Below, piece by piece: positions 1-10,600 of a stretch of 64,000 nt of DNA (position 1 is the first letter of the stretch; each line of letters opens with the position of its first letter). Source of the DNA: Clarireedia homoeocarpa (taxonomy: Eukaryota; Ascomycota; Leotiomycetes; Helotiales; Rutstroemiaceae); assembly GCA_001465935.1 (NCBI GenBank), contig LNKV01000016.1, positions 618,008 to 682,007 of the forward strand, given 5' to 3'. The notes beneath the pieces were generated by a model. It saw only the letters and a program-made list of their open reading frames with translations, did not search any database and was not told the origin of the DNA. The position numbers and the translations under genes are program-made.

Positions 1-2018
1 TCATGGTCGACCAAAATATCGTGATTGTAAATCAGTGCACATTAAAGCTTGGCAAAAGAAGTGCACAATCAATCCAGCACATATATAGAATCCACGCCCA
101 GACCATCTGATCCTCATTACCAATCTCAAAATCCCTCAGCAGCTCGCCACCTATTAGAAAATTTCCACGCTCCCCAAGCTATCGAACACTCGTACCCCAA
201 CTTACGAGATCAATCAATATCCAAGCCTGCAGCAACCTACCTACTCGCTGTAGCCTGTATCACATAAGAAAAGCAGGATTAACATTGAATTTTAGCTCCG
301 ATGAAACAATCAATGCGAAGGAACCGACTATGGATGGATCACTAGTTCTAGAAGTAAGCAGTGCCTAGAGGCTGAGAATCGCTAAAATATTGAGCTGAGG
401 CTACTGGGGCAAATGATGCGATCCTGCGATTGGAAGTTACATGAAGCTGAATTGGATGGAGAAGGCAGAAAGATAAAATTCTTGGTGGTATGTGGGGGGG
501 TTGAGGGGTAGTATTTGCGTGGAGGCGAAAAGGGGTGGAGAATTGGAGAGGTTGTGATGTGATGACTGGGGATAAAATTTTGGGTATGCCGGTCTAGTAC
601 CCATCACAGGGTTACTCGGAGGCAAATATAAGTCAGATAATATGGAGTCTGCTTGGAGGAAAACCTATCTAATGAGTAATCCTAATATGAACAGTCAGCT
701 CTTGGCCCGAGAAAAAGTCTTCATCGAAAACCAAGCATACAGAAAGATATCAAAGAAGTAAAGTAAGAGCGCAAACGAGCCCAAGGTAGATTCCAAAGAA
801 CCACTTGATCAGACATCAGATACTCTCCCCCCATGAATAAATGTTATTTAGCGGGCCAGAAGTAGGATAGTACAGAATCAGCAGGAAAGGTATTGTCTGA
901 GTAGTTGAAGCTCCTTATCAGTCCCTTGTCTGTCTCCATTTTAGCTGATTCGGATTTAACGTAACGCTTTGGAATAGAAAGAAAGCTGTCGAAACCTGTA
1001 GATTCTACTTAATGAACCCATTGTATTATTCCCTTTTTGCTCCCCTTGTCGTTTCCATCAAATACTTTATTCACAGGGGAGAGAGTAATGACGACACGGT
1101 ACATCTTTTTCAGCCGGTAATACGACTCAACTACGTGCAATCGGATAGTTTCCAGGCAGTAGACCCTTGGACTACATTGCCCCCATCAAAAGATTGTTTT
1201 TCCTGCACTCGGAAGCAACCGTTGGGCATGCAGACATGTACGAGAGGCCGGCAATACGTATGCATGCATCTTAGGAGAGTAAGACGGTAGAAAGGCGGCA
1301 GATAAGAAAGAAACAGACGAAATAGAGTGGCCCCATGCCCAATAGCCCCATGGGTATCATCTAACCTCAAAGCAGAGCAAACCAACATGGAACGTACAAA
1401 CTACATAAAGATGTTGGAATTTTAACAGACAGCCCAATATCAGGGCTGGCCGCGTGGCTGGCTAGATAGGTGGACTTGAGCTAGCGACTGGTGCAGGCTC
1501 CTGATACAACAACGCTGAGTATGATTTCATGATTGAAAATCACCCCCCCCCCCCCCCGGGTATAGAGAGATGCATATACGGTTGTTATAACCGTGTCCCG
1601 CGTGGGATCGTGCCGACGGCTAGTAACGCATGGATAGTGGGTCGTGATATGCAAAGACTGCGCAAATTATTCAACCATGCGGCGGGTTGCCCTTTCGGCC
1701 ACAAAGTATGTTTCGATTGGACCAAATCACTTCATATCCCGATCCCTAACACGTCTGTAAAGTGACCCAATATATTGAAACACAGATTTTTCCAGCGTTA
1801 ACAAAAACTTAAAAAGCAAAAAAATTCAAATTGACTCATACCAAACGAAAGATGAACTGTCTATCCCTATCCATGCATATATTGTCCGTCGGTCCCTCTA
1901 AGTGCGCAATACCAATACCGAAACTCCAAAAATGTCCAAAAGACCCGCCCAGCCCCCAAGGTTTATTCTAATCCCAAAAACTTTTTCCCCAATCCCGTCT
2001 TTAAACGCCGATTCACGA
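1..2018. other. Gene-free stretch
   Basis: I see no gene here. Open frames on both strands are under 100 codons, overlap each other and show no recognisable motif. The only notable sequence is a run of 17 C residues at about 1542-1558. No tRNA-like A/B boxes were found by eye. Confidence 0.5.
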
Positions 2019-3010
2019 TCAAACGTTTTCTCCTGCGGCCCTGCGCAAGACCTCGGCAAACGAGTTTGCTCCGGACCCCAACCAACAGCAACTCCCGGCC
2101 CCCTCGCATACTTCAATACTGTCAATTAGACTGCCCGATTCTTGAGCATTGCTTAGCATTAGTCGCGCATAGTGATCCGTTAGAACGTTGTCCAGCGGGC
2201 AGAGAACGTAGGTGGTGGGGATTGAACGCCACGCTGCTGTTGTGGTTCGGTGATAGAGGACGGAAGTAGTCTGGGGTCGGAGAAGTTGTGCATACTGAGA
2301 AATGTTAATATTATCGTGCCTAAAGAAAGACAACCAGGAAGATTCTCACATATTCACCATGACCAGCTGGCAAATCATTGTAGAAAGTCTGGATAGCTGA
2401 TGTAGTAGAAATGCTAACTGTACCGACCTTGTACTGGAAATTTAGTGAATGTAAGCTGAAGTTCATGGTAGAATATCTTGCTTGAATGCCGTAGGAGACG
2501 AAATTATGATATTGACAAAATCAAAGGTGAATTTACAGGGAGTAGGTGGAGAGATAAGGAAGGTATAGAGATTGTACTTACACGCGAGTTTGCATTGCTC
2601 TGTAAGTAAGGAGGAAACGAACTGTAATCCCCCTCTTGGCACATTTTGAACCCCTCTTGAACTATCCAGCCCATGACATACACAACACGAATAACCCCAC
2701 CGCTGAGGCCTCTCTGAGCTCTTTCAGAATGACTCAGACCTTGCAAGGCATCTCCTCCAGGAACACCAGCATATGAGTGCAGGACTACAATGACATAGTG
2801 TCCTGCTTCCACATATTGAGATACTGTGCTTCGAATCGCTCTTGTATCCTGAGTTGGATCGTTTGATGTAGGCGTTCCATTGGTTACGATTGATGGAAGA
2901 GTAACAGGATGAACGGCGTATCCGTAGGAACTGAGCAAAGCTCTAAGGGGCTCAAAAATCCCCGAAGTGTGGCAAAAGCCAGGAACGCAGATGAATGTAG
3001 GTCGAGACAT
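2019..3010 (-). CDS. Alpha/beta hydrolase (SABP2/MenH-like), predicted catalytic His missing
   Basis: Three exons, 3010-2582, 2433-2350 and 2294-2019, all in phase 0, encode a 262-residue cytosolic protein with no signal peptide, the usual length for small plant/fungal esterase-type alpha/beta hydrolases. Seen: an early oxyanion-type segment VPGFCHTSGIFEPL, nucleophile Ser79 in VVLHSYAG (the family usually has GHSYGG), exon 2 with the FYNDLP segment, and Asp206 in YVLCPLD. The final helix RRAAGE also fits. Where the family has the catalytic His (GHSP-like), this protein reads GAGSCCWLG, so Ser239 replaces His. It may be inactive, or a sequencing or assembly difference may exist. Substrate unknown. 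Nearest neighbour is the divergent alpha-galactosidase more than 2 kb away. Confidence 0.75.
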
Positions 3011-4787
3011 GAGATAAAAAGTGGATGAGTTGATGGTGAATTAGAGACCATGGAGTTCCAACAGTCACTACATATATAGGAGAAACTGTTCAAAACCTAG
3101 TCTCATACCTAGTCTACCTCCAACATTGATTGAGCTGACCAAACCTGACCGTAAGTGTAAAAGTCGATTCACAATGATGTCGACCGCCCTGATAAAACTC
3201 TTAATTGAGGCTGGGGTCACAGAACCAATTTTGCATCGTAACATCGTCCAATGAAATATGGAGTGCCTAAGAGGTCCCAATCATAGCTGATATGATGTCT
3301 CAAACGCCAATCAATAACCGCCATGGGTCCTCGGGCGACTTGTTCATAAACACTCATCTGCTCTTACATTCCCGTGCCCGAAGCTTTGGGCGAATGGTCT
3401 ATGATAATTGATCATTTTACGGTTGATCCGAATTAGGTAGTATCTCAGGGATGCCACTCCTAAATCCGACGCTTGAACTTATTTTGAGAAGCTTAACGAG
3501 ATATTCATTCGGGCTCCTGCTTCCTCATGCTCGTCTATGCCCAGCGCCACACGCGTAAGAAGAACTTGGGCATTTGAAACATTTACACGGAGAAAGATGA
3601 CGAGCGAAAATAACACTAACAGTTCGAGTAACAACGGACAAACAAGAAACAAAATAGCGCCAGCGCGTCAGAAGACAGCAACCCTATTCAGGATACGCAT
3701 TGCTCTTAAGATAGACATGCACACTATAATTAACCAGCATAACAAGTCAGACTGAGGGTACGAGGTCGCTTGTGCCGCGATTGACGACCATGCACTGCCA
3801 CAACACGACCTCACACCGAAAAATGCACAGCTCAAGGCAATAAGAAAGGTATCCCTAGTGAATGATAGGCAATTGACAAGATGTTTGAAATGCAAACAAA
3901 ATATGGGCCAAAACAGCTTGTTTTGGAAGTTTCCCAAAGTTTGGGTCTTGACGAGAGACCCACGATTTCGCCCGAAAAGAGACAGCCCCAGAAGTCACCA
4001 GAGAATCTCTCGCGCGCAGGTAAACTGGGACTGGATATTCTCAAGATGGATCGTCAGCCCAACAGTTGTCCGATATAGTTGGTTCTTACTGAGACTATGC
4101 ATCTTTCTAGTGAATTCCTTGCGGCAACCTTGGCTGGGCACTAGGAGGCGTAAGCTCGAGAAAACGGGGGGTTTGTTGGAATTTTGCAGAGGACGGAAAA
4201 TGAGCCCGAAACATCGTCATTCCTTGAAGCCCAAGGTCAAGCTTAGAAATCAATAAATGTGTAGGCAGAGTCATTCATGAGTGTTTGAGAGAAGGTCGGT
4301 CGTATATTGTTGAAAGTCTCTTAATAACTTCTGGCGTGAGAAAGTTAGAGGTTGATGGTTGACAGCCCAAAGCCAGCCTTGAAGAAAGCCAAACAGTTAG
4401 AACTCGAATGTTAGAATGTTGGAACTTTCGCTTAGCATTGGCTGATAAGTCCACACCTAGTGAATCTACTAGGTACACGTCATGCATGCCATCGCCAACC
4501 GCTTTTCTGTTGTTCTAACATACAGCCACACTGGCAGGCAGGACGACGCGCGAATAGGACATTGACAAGCAGAGAAACGATGACTACTTCGTATGCCCAT
4601 GTCATTCGTTGGGTCTAGAACCCGACTAGACTTCGCCCGAAAATTCTCCTTATCCTCGGTTTTTAATTTCGCCGTACCGGCCGATGTTCCGTTCCTGCAC
4701 GATTTCGTTCAGTACGAAGTACAAGTCCACTCCAGTTGGTAGTTGGACAAGCCCAGTGAACTACTATAGTAAGAAAACTTCACAAGA
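3011..4787. other. Intergenic stretch, no recognised gene
   Basis: This lies upstream of the minus-strand hydrolase and far upstream of the alpha-galactosidase. A 132-codon open frame at 3858-4256 (+) overlaps other open frames on both strands and resembles nothing I know, so I treat it as non-coding. Confidence 0.45.
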
Positions 4788-4799
4788 GCGGGGTTTGGC

Positions 4800-4841
4800 G
4801 GGGATTTGCGGGTCAAATATAACATTCCCCCGCAAATCCCC
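4800..4841. repeat. Perfect 13-bp inverted repeat (hairpin)
   Basis: GGGGATTTGCGGG at 4800-4812 is mirrored by CCCGCAAATCCCC at 4829-4841 with a 16-nt loop. Flanks are also G-rich on the left and C-rich on the right, giving a longer imperfect hairpin. Two of the GCGGGG sites overlap the arms. Confidence 0.7.
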
Positions 4842-4883
4842 AACCACCCCCCCGATGTTAGACTCCGGGTCTTGTCTGTAAAA

Positions 4884-4916
4884 GCCGAAGATCTTCGGCA
4901 CTACAAGCAGCGCTGC
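4884..4916. repeat. Two adjacent perfect palindromes (16 bp and 10 bp)
   Basis: GCCGAAGATCTTCGGC at 4884-4899 and GCAGCGCTGC at 4907-4916 are both perfect palindromes. AAGCCG at 4882-4887 can also pair with CGGCTT at 4916-4921 just outside them. Possible remnant of a foldback element or a nested regulatory site; function unknown. Confidence 0.65.
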
Positions 4917-5281
4917 GGCTTCTTAACCTCGCTGAGATGTCCCATGGAAGCGGGGTGGGTCTCATCTCAAGGTGTATCGTGAATTCTGATAGAAACCTTC
5001 GTTCTGTCATTTGGCCCGTGTCTGGGATTCTTATGAGAATCTTTCATACTTTTAGCAGAGGAAACAAGAGCAACGACGGTTCGACAACGGGTGATCCATG
5101 TTGAACGACAATGGGGTAGCAGCATTTACCCCGCTAGAGAGCTGTACAGCAGTACATTATGGGCATACTCGTACATCTTGCTTGATCCATGAAGTCATTA
5201 GTGGGTGGGACAGTCGATATTATCCAGAGCCTTTACTAAACGTAAACAAATTCCGATGGCGGGGTACAGTGTGGAAGGAAG

Positions 5282-5287
5282 TATAAA
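5282..5287 (+). promoter_or_regulatory. TATA box of alpha-galactosidase
   Basis: TATAAA stands 69 nt before the predicted start codon at 5356, a normal distance for a fungal core promoter. Confidence 0.55.
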
Positions 5288-5355
5288 TGGGGGTTTCCCG
5301 TGAGAAATGTTCAATTGGATCTGCGTTTCTTCCTATTGCCAATCTTCGATTCACG

Positions 5356-7188
5356 ATGTCTACCAAAAGCGTTTTGGTCAGCAGTATTACGGCATTGCTT
5401 GCTCTCGGAGCCGAGGCCATTAACAATGGTCTTGCTAGAACTCCACAAATGGGCGTGAGTTAACCGTCCTTTAGCTTACTAGAGACTACCCCTCTCCACT
5501 GACTATTATACTGTATGCACATACTGACCTCCCTGTAACAGTGGGACAACTGGAACGCACTAGGCTGTGACGTCTCCGAAGAACTTCTGCTCCAAACCGC
5601 CGACCTAATCGTCGACTACGGACTAAAAGATCTCGGATACCACTACGTAATCCTTGACGACTGTTGGAGCAACGGCCGCAATGCCAGCAACAACAACAGT
5701 CTCATAGCCGACTCTTCCAAGTTCCCCAACGGCATGAAAGCCGTGGCCGATGCAATCCATGACCTTGGTCTTGGCTTCGGAATGTATTCCGATGCAGGTT
5801 TATACACCTGCGGAGGATATGCGGGAAGTTTAGGCTATGAGACAGTCGACGCGAATTATTTCGCCGAGGTTGGAATCGATTATCTGAAATATGATAATTG
5901 CTACAATACCGGACAAGCCGGAACTCAACATCTTAGTGCTCAAAGGTGAGTCACGAGTATTTCCTCGGGTCCTCGGTATCAATACTAACTACGAACAACA
6001 GATATCGTGTCATGAGCGATGCCCTCAATGCTACCGGACGACCAATTCTCTACTCTCTTTGCAACTGGGGAGAAGATTCCCCTTGGAACTGGGGTCCAAC
6101 CACAGCAAACAGCTGGAGAATCACAGGGGATGTGTATGACCAATGGGACAGACCAGATTCGAGATGTCCTTGCGATGGCCCAGATGCTTACAATTGTATC
6201 CTTCCTGGTTTCCACGTGAGTTTTTCCATCTTCCTCTCCAAACCCAAACCCTTGACCTAAGCTAACCATACGACACCCACCACAGTGCTCCATCGTCAAT
6301 ATCATGAACAAAGCCTCCTTCGTGGTATCCAAAGCCGTACCTGGCGCCTGGAATGATCTCGACATGTTAGAAATAGGCAACGGAGGCATGAGCGACACAG
6401 AATACGTCGCTCATTTCAGCATGTGTACGTATCCATCCCCCCCATCCCCCTCGAAAACCATCTCCTCAACACTACTTCCCCCCCTCGTGGCCCCACAAAA
6501 AAAAAAAAAAAAAAAACTAACCACCACCCCAGGGTCCATCGCCAAATCCCCCCTCATCCTCGGCAACGATCTCCGCAAGATCCTCCCCGCCGATCTCTCC
6601 ATCATCTCCAACCCCGCCGTCATAGCCGTCAACCAAGACCCCCTAGGCAACAGCGCCGCCCGCCGCTGGATGTACCCCGTATCAGCAGACGACAGCATCC
6701 GCACCCTCCAGATGTGGTCCGGCCCGCTGATCAACACAACCACCTCTCGCTTCACCGACCAAGTCGTGCTCCTCATCAACGGCGGCTCCACCCCACTAAC
6801 CATGAACGCCTCTCTCGCCGACATATTCGTTGATTCCGGGCCGGCGGGCACCGCGCCCCAAGTCGGCATCTCATGGGAGCTGCGCGATCTATGGGGGAAC
6901 CGGATGAGCAATGCGACGGCGGCGGGCATCATCGCCGCGAGCGCGGCCGCGGGCAACGCCACCACGGGGTACAATGCGACGACGGTGGGCGAGGACGAGG
7001 GCAGGTACAACGCGACGGCGACGAGCTATGCGGAGGGCCTGCGCACAGGCCGGAGCGAGTTGCTGGGGAGCGTGACGGGCACGGTGGCGCCGAGCGGGAC
7101 GGTGTCGGCACTGGTGCAGCCGCATGGGGTGAGGATGTTTAGGATGAGGCCGGTGGAGACGCCTTTGAGGAGGAGAGATGAGCTGTGA
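5356..7188 (+). CDS. Secreted alpha-galactosidase, GH27
   Basis: Hydrolyses terminal alpha-1,6-galactose from melibiose, raffinose-type sugars and galactomannan outside the cell. Five exons (5356-5454, 5542-5945, 6002-6215, 6286-6424, 6533-7188) give 503 residues. An N-terminal hydrophobic signal peptide ends near ALGAEA, followed by the family start [13 protein letters not shown]. The nucleophile is Asp151 in YLKYDNC and the acid/base is Asp211 in WRITGDV. The C-terminal beta-sandwich is encoded by a markedly GC-rich exon and carries four NAT glycosylation sequons within about 45 residues. The fourth intron holds a run of about 18 A. The promoter has CreA-like sites and a TATA box. The start is the only ATG that gives a signal peptide in frame. 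Confidence 0.95.
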
Positions 7189-7667
7189 GTGTGAGTTGGA
7201 TTATCATATCATAATGTAAGAGTAGAATGAAATGAAACATACATATATAAAACTCACAATTAACTCGTAATTGATGGGGGGCACAAGACCAGAAAGACAT
7301 CTCTCACAGTTAGTTAGTTTAGTTGACAGCACATATTCCATCACCTCCCTACTCTCACAGCAACCATATATGCATACTTCATTGACCTGCGTATAGTCAT
7401 CTACTGTATATACATCCGTGCTTCATCAACCATCTAATTAAAGTAAACATGTCCATCATGACAACTTACCACCTCCTATCCATCTACATTTCCACCTCCA
7501 ACCCATCCAATAAACCTGCATGCACTTTTTGCTGCCCGAAACAAGCTCACGATAAGCCGGCGGTATCCAAATTCATCAGCCCAATCCCATCTCATGCAGA
7601 TCACATCACATCAGCAATGCCAAGCCATCATTTACAATAACAAAAGGAAATTCCAAACCACTCCCAC
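7189..7667. other. Convergent 3' region
   Basis: This lies between the stop codons of the alpha-galactosidase and the ABC transporter. It is AT-rich with no gene and presumably holds both 3' UTRs. Confidence 0.6.
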
Positions 7668-10600
7668 CTACTCATCGTCCACCAACCTCGCCCCCTCCCA
7701 AGCCTTCTTCGCCGTACTCTTTAACCCCTCAAAATCCCCACTCATCTCACACATGCCCTTAAAAACCGCTTCCGTTCCGTCCTTCCTCAACAACTCCCAC
7801 GGATGACCAAACTCCACCACCTCCCCCTTGTCCAGCACCAACACCTTATCATAATCGGCAATCGTCTGCAAACGATGCGCAATCGTGATGATCGTGCTCT
7901 TCAGCTCGCGGATCGTTTCCTGAATCTTCGAATCCGTGTTATAGTCAATGGACGCGGTGGCTTCGTCCATCATAAGGACTTTGGGTTGTTTGAGCATGGC
8001 GCGCGCGAGACAGAGAAGCTGGCGTTGGCCTTGGGAGAGGTTTTTGCCTGATTCGGCGACGGGAGAAGAGAGGTTGAGGAAGATGTTTTTGTTGGTGGGG
8101 GTGCTGCTGCCGGTAGGAGAGGAAGGTAGTCCTGGGGTAGCGGGTCGGGAAGGTTCGGGAGTGGACGGGCCAGCTGAGGTGCCTGCGGGGCCGATGAGAT
8201 GGACTCTTCGCAAGGCGGTGAAGATGTCCTCGTCGGTGAAGAGGTTGAAAGGATCCAAGTTGCTTCGAATAGTGCCGGTGAATAATGTTGGGTCTTGAGG
8301 TACGATAGTGATTCTCTCTCGGAGATCGCGAAGACCAATGAGACCAATGTCAACCTCGTCAATCAGAATCTTTCCTTCTTCGGCTTCAAGACCACGGAAT
8401 AATGCAAGCGCAAGGGAACTCTTTCCAGCACCCGTTCGGCCAACAATGCCCACCTTCTCTAGCGGTCTAATCTTGAAGCTAACGTTGCGTAGGACGGGAT
8501 CCAAATCTGGTCTGTATCTTGTAGTGTAGTTGATGAATTCCACAGATCCGGAACTTGGCCAGTTTTTGGCGGGTTCAGTCTCTTCAATATACTCCGCAGC
8601 TTCTTGTTCGACATCCAAATATTCCTTGATGCGTTCGACCGAGTTCATGTTCTGTTCGTTGTTGGCATACAGTCGCACCATCCATAACATATTTTCTGAG
8701 AAGGTGATAGCATAACTTAAAGATAAACCAGCGGAACCGGCATCAATGCTGCCAATCTTCAAGATCACAAATACGCCTGCGAAGAACGCCACAAGATCTC
8801 CAATAACGTCGATACGGAGAGCAAGCCATCTGTTTGTTGCCCAAAGATAGATGAATGGTCGATTGTGCGTGTTGATTCGCAACATGTTATCACGGATGAA
8901 CCTTCTCTCGTCGCCATATGCACGGATCGTAGTGATACCGTTAAGAGTCTCTCCGAACTGCTGGAACAACGGACTTCTCTGAATAGACTCAAGTCTCTTC
9001 AGATCTCTAGAAGATCGAAGGTAGAATTTGCCCACAAAAAAGTAAACGACGCTAATGAACACCGCCGCAATCAAAAAGCCAGGAGTAATGACCGCGATCA
9101 GACTAATGGTCACAAGCACTCCCAATGCGCAGGACATGACACCAATGGCCACAGGTGCTACTTCTTGATCCACTGCCTCCAAGTCCTTGCTGAATCGGTT
9201 CATGAGCTGACCAAGTGGAGTGGAATCAAAGAACTTGAATTTCGCACGGGTTACAGACTCCATAAGATCTTTATGAATCTTCCAACTAGCCGTCAAGGAA
9301 CCGTAGAAGAGCCAGAAATCTCGGAACAGCGCAATCAACATGCAGGCTACTCCGATCAAAGCATATATCGCAAGGTAATAGGCGACATCGACATTCGGCG
9401 CCATTTGCGCAATTATGGAAGTTTTGTTAGGGTCGAAGAACGGCTGGGCTTGCGACAATTTTGAACTGGTGGATTTGATCGCGGAAATACTGTTGCCAAC
9501 AAAGGTGTTTGACGATACATAGTAACCGGTCCGGACATCTTCAGTATCATATCTGCACAAGATTAGCTTACAATTACCACGTAAAGCTTTCTGTATCTGG
9601 TTTTCAACTTACTGGTTTGCCCATTGCTTGATCCAGATGTTTGCTCCGAGGGCGCCAACTTGTTGAACACCAAAGACCATAACAGCGAATACCCAGAACC
9701 ACCTACAATTAAATGTTAGCTTCGTATAAAAAACAATAGGAATGAGAATCATACCAAGGACCCATAGATTTCAAATAAAGGATAATAACCTTCCACTTTA
9801 CACCTCCTGTAGCCATCGTTTCTGCCATGGCATCTTTCGCTTCGCTCGCTTTCTTAGCCTTGGGCTTGCTGATCGCGCCATTAGGTTTGCTATTAGCTTG
9901 GTCGTCAATAAGGGTTTCAGCACTTTCTTCGCCAACGCTTGAAGGAACACGAGATGGAATGCGAGATTGTGGTGCAGATACTGGGCGCGATTTGCTGATT
10001 TCCTCTCCCAGCTTGCCGGAAGCGATGACTTCGTTTGCTGAACCCTGTGCAGTAATTCTACCATTATCCAGACAGACAACGTATTTAGAATGCGGAACAC
10101 AGAGAGATACATTGTGTGTAACCAAGATGCATGTACGTCCGGTCATCATAGGTCCACGAATGCAGTTATCGAAAATCCATTTGGCCGTGTGTGAGTCAAC
10201 AGCACTAAGACAGTCGTCAAGAAGGACGTGCTTCGAATTCGAGTACAGAGCTCTCGCAAGCGAGATACGTTGTTTCTGACCTCCCGAAAGACTGATTCCT
10301 TTTTCACCAACAAGTGTCTCGTCACCAGCATCCAAAATTTCCAGATCACGTTCCAAAGCACAAGCGACAATAACATCTTTATACCTTTTTTCGTCCAGGG
10401 GAGCCGAAAAAAGAATATTTTCTTTGATGTTGGCGTTCAGTAACCATGCCTGCTGAGCGCAGTACGCAACAGTCTCAGCAAGTCCAGTTTCAGGGTCAGC
10501 GCGGACATCTTCACGGCTGCTCGCGCCTGGTAAATAAACCTGTCCCTTGATCAAAGTCATTTCGCCAAGCAGGCCCATCAAAAGAGAGGTCTTGCCTGAT

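Larger units (their letters stand above)
4788..5264 (+). promoter_or_regulatory. Cluster of CreA-type sites upstream of alpha-galactosidase
   Basis: Six GCGGGG hexamers, a perfect match to the SYGGRG core bound by the fungal carbon catabolite repressor CreA/Cre1, occur at 4788-4793, 4798-4803 and 4950-4955 and 5259-5264 on the plus strand, and 4828-4833 and 5129-5134 on the minus strand. They lie 90-570 bp before the alpha-galactosidase ATG. The consensus is established in Aspergillus and Trichoderma; glucose repression of this gene is my inference. Confidence 0.5.

Noticed and set aside
3858..4256. 132-codon open frame (+)
   Set aside because: Overlaps other open frames on both strands, no domain or homology I recognise, no nearby core promoter.
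6411..7010. 199-codon open frame antisense to the alpha-galactosidase
   Set aside because: Runs through an intron poly-A tract and the GC-rich exon; a shadow of GH27.
10140..10210. Loss of catalytic Glu in ABC NBD1 as a defect
   Set aside because: Asp in place of Glu after Walker B is the normal state of NBD1 in the ABCC family.
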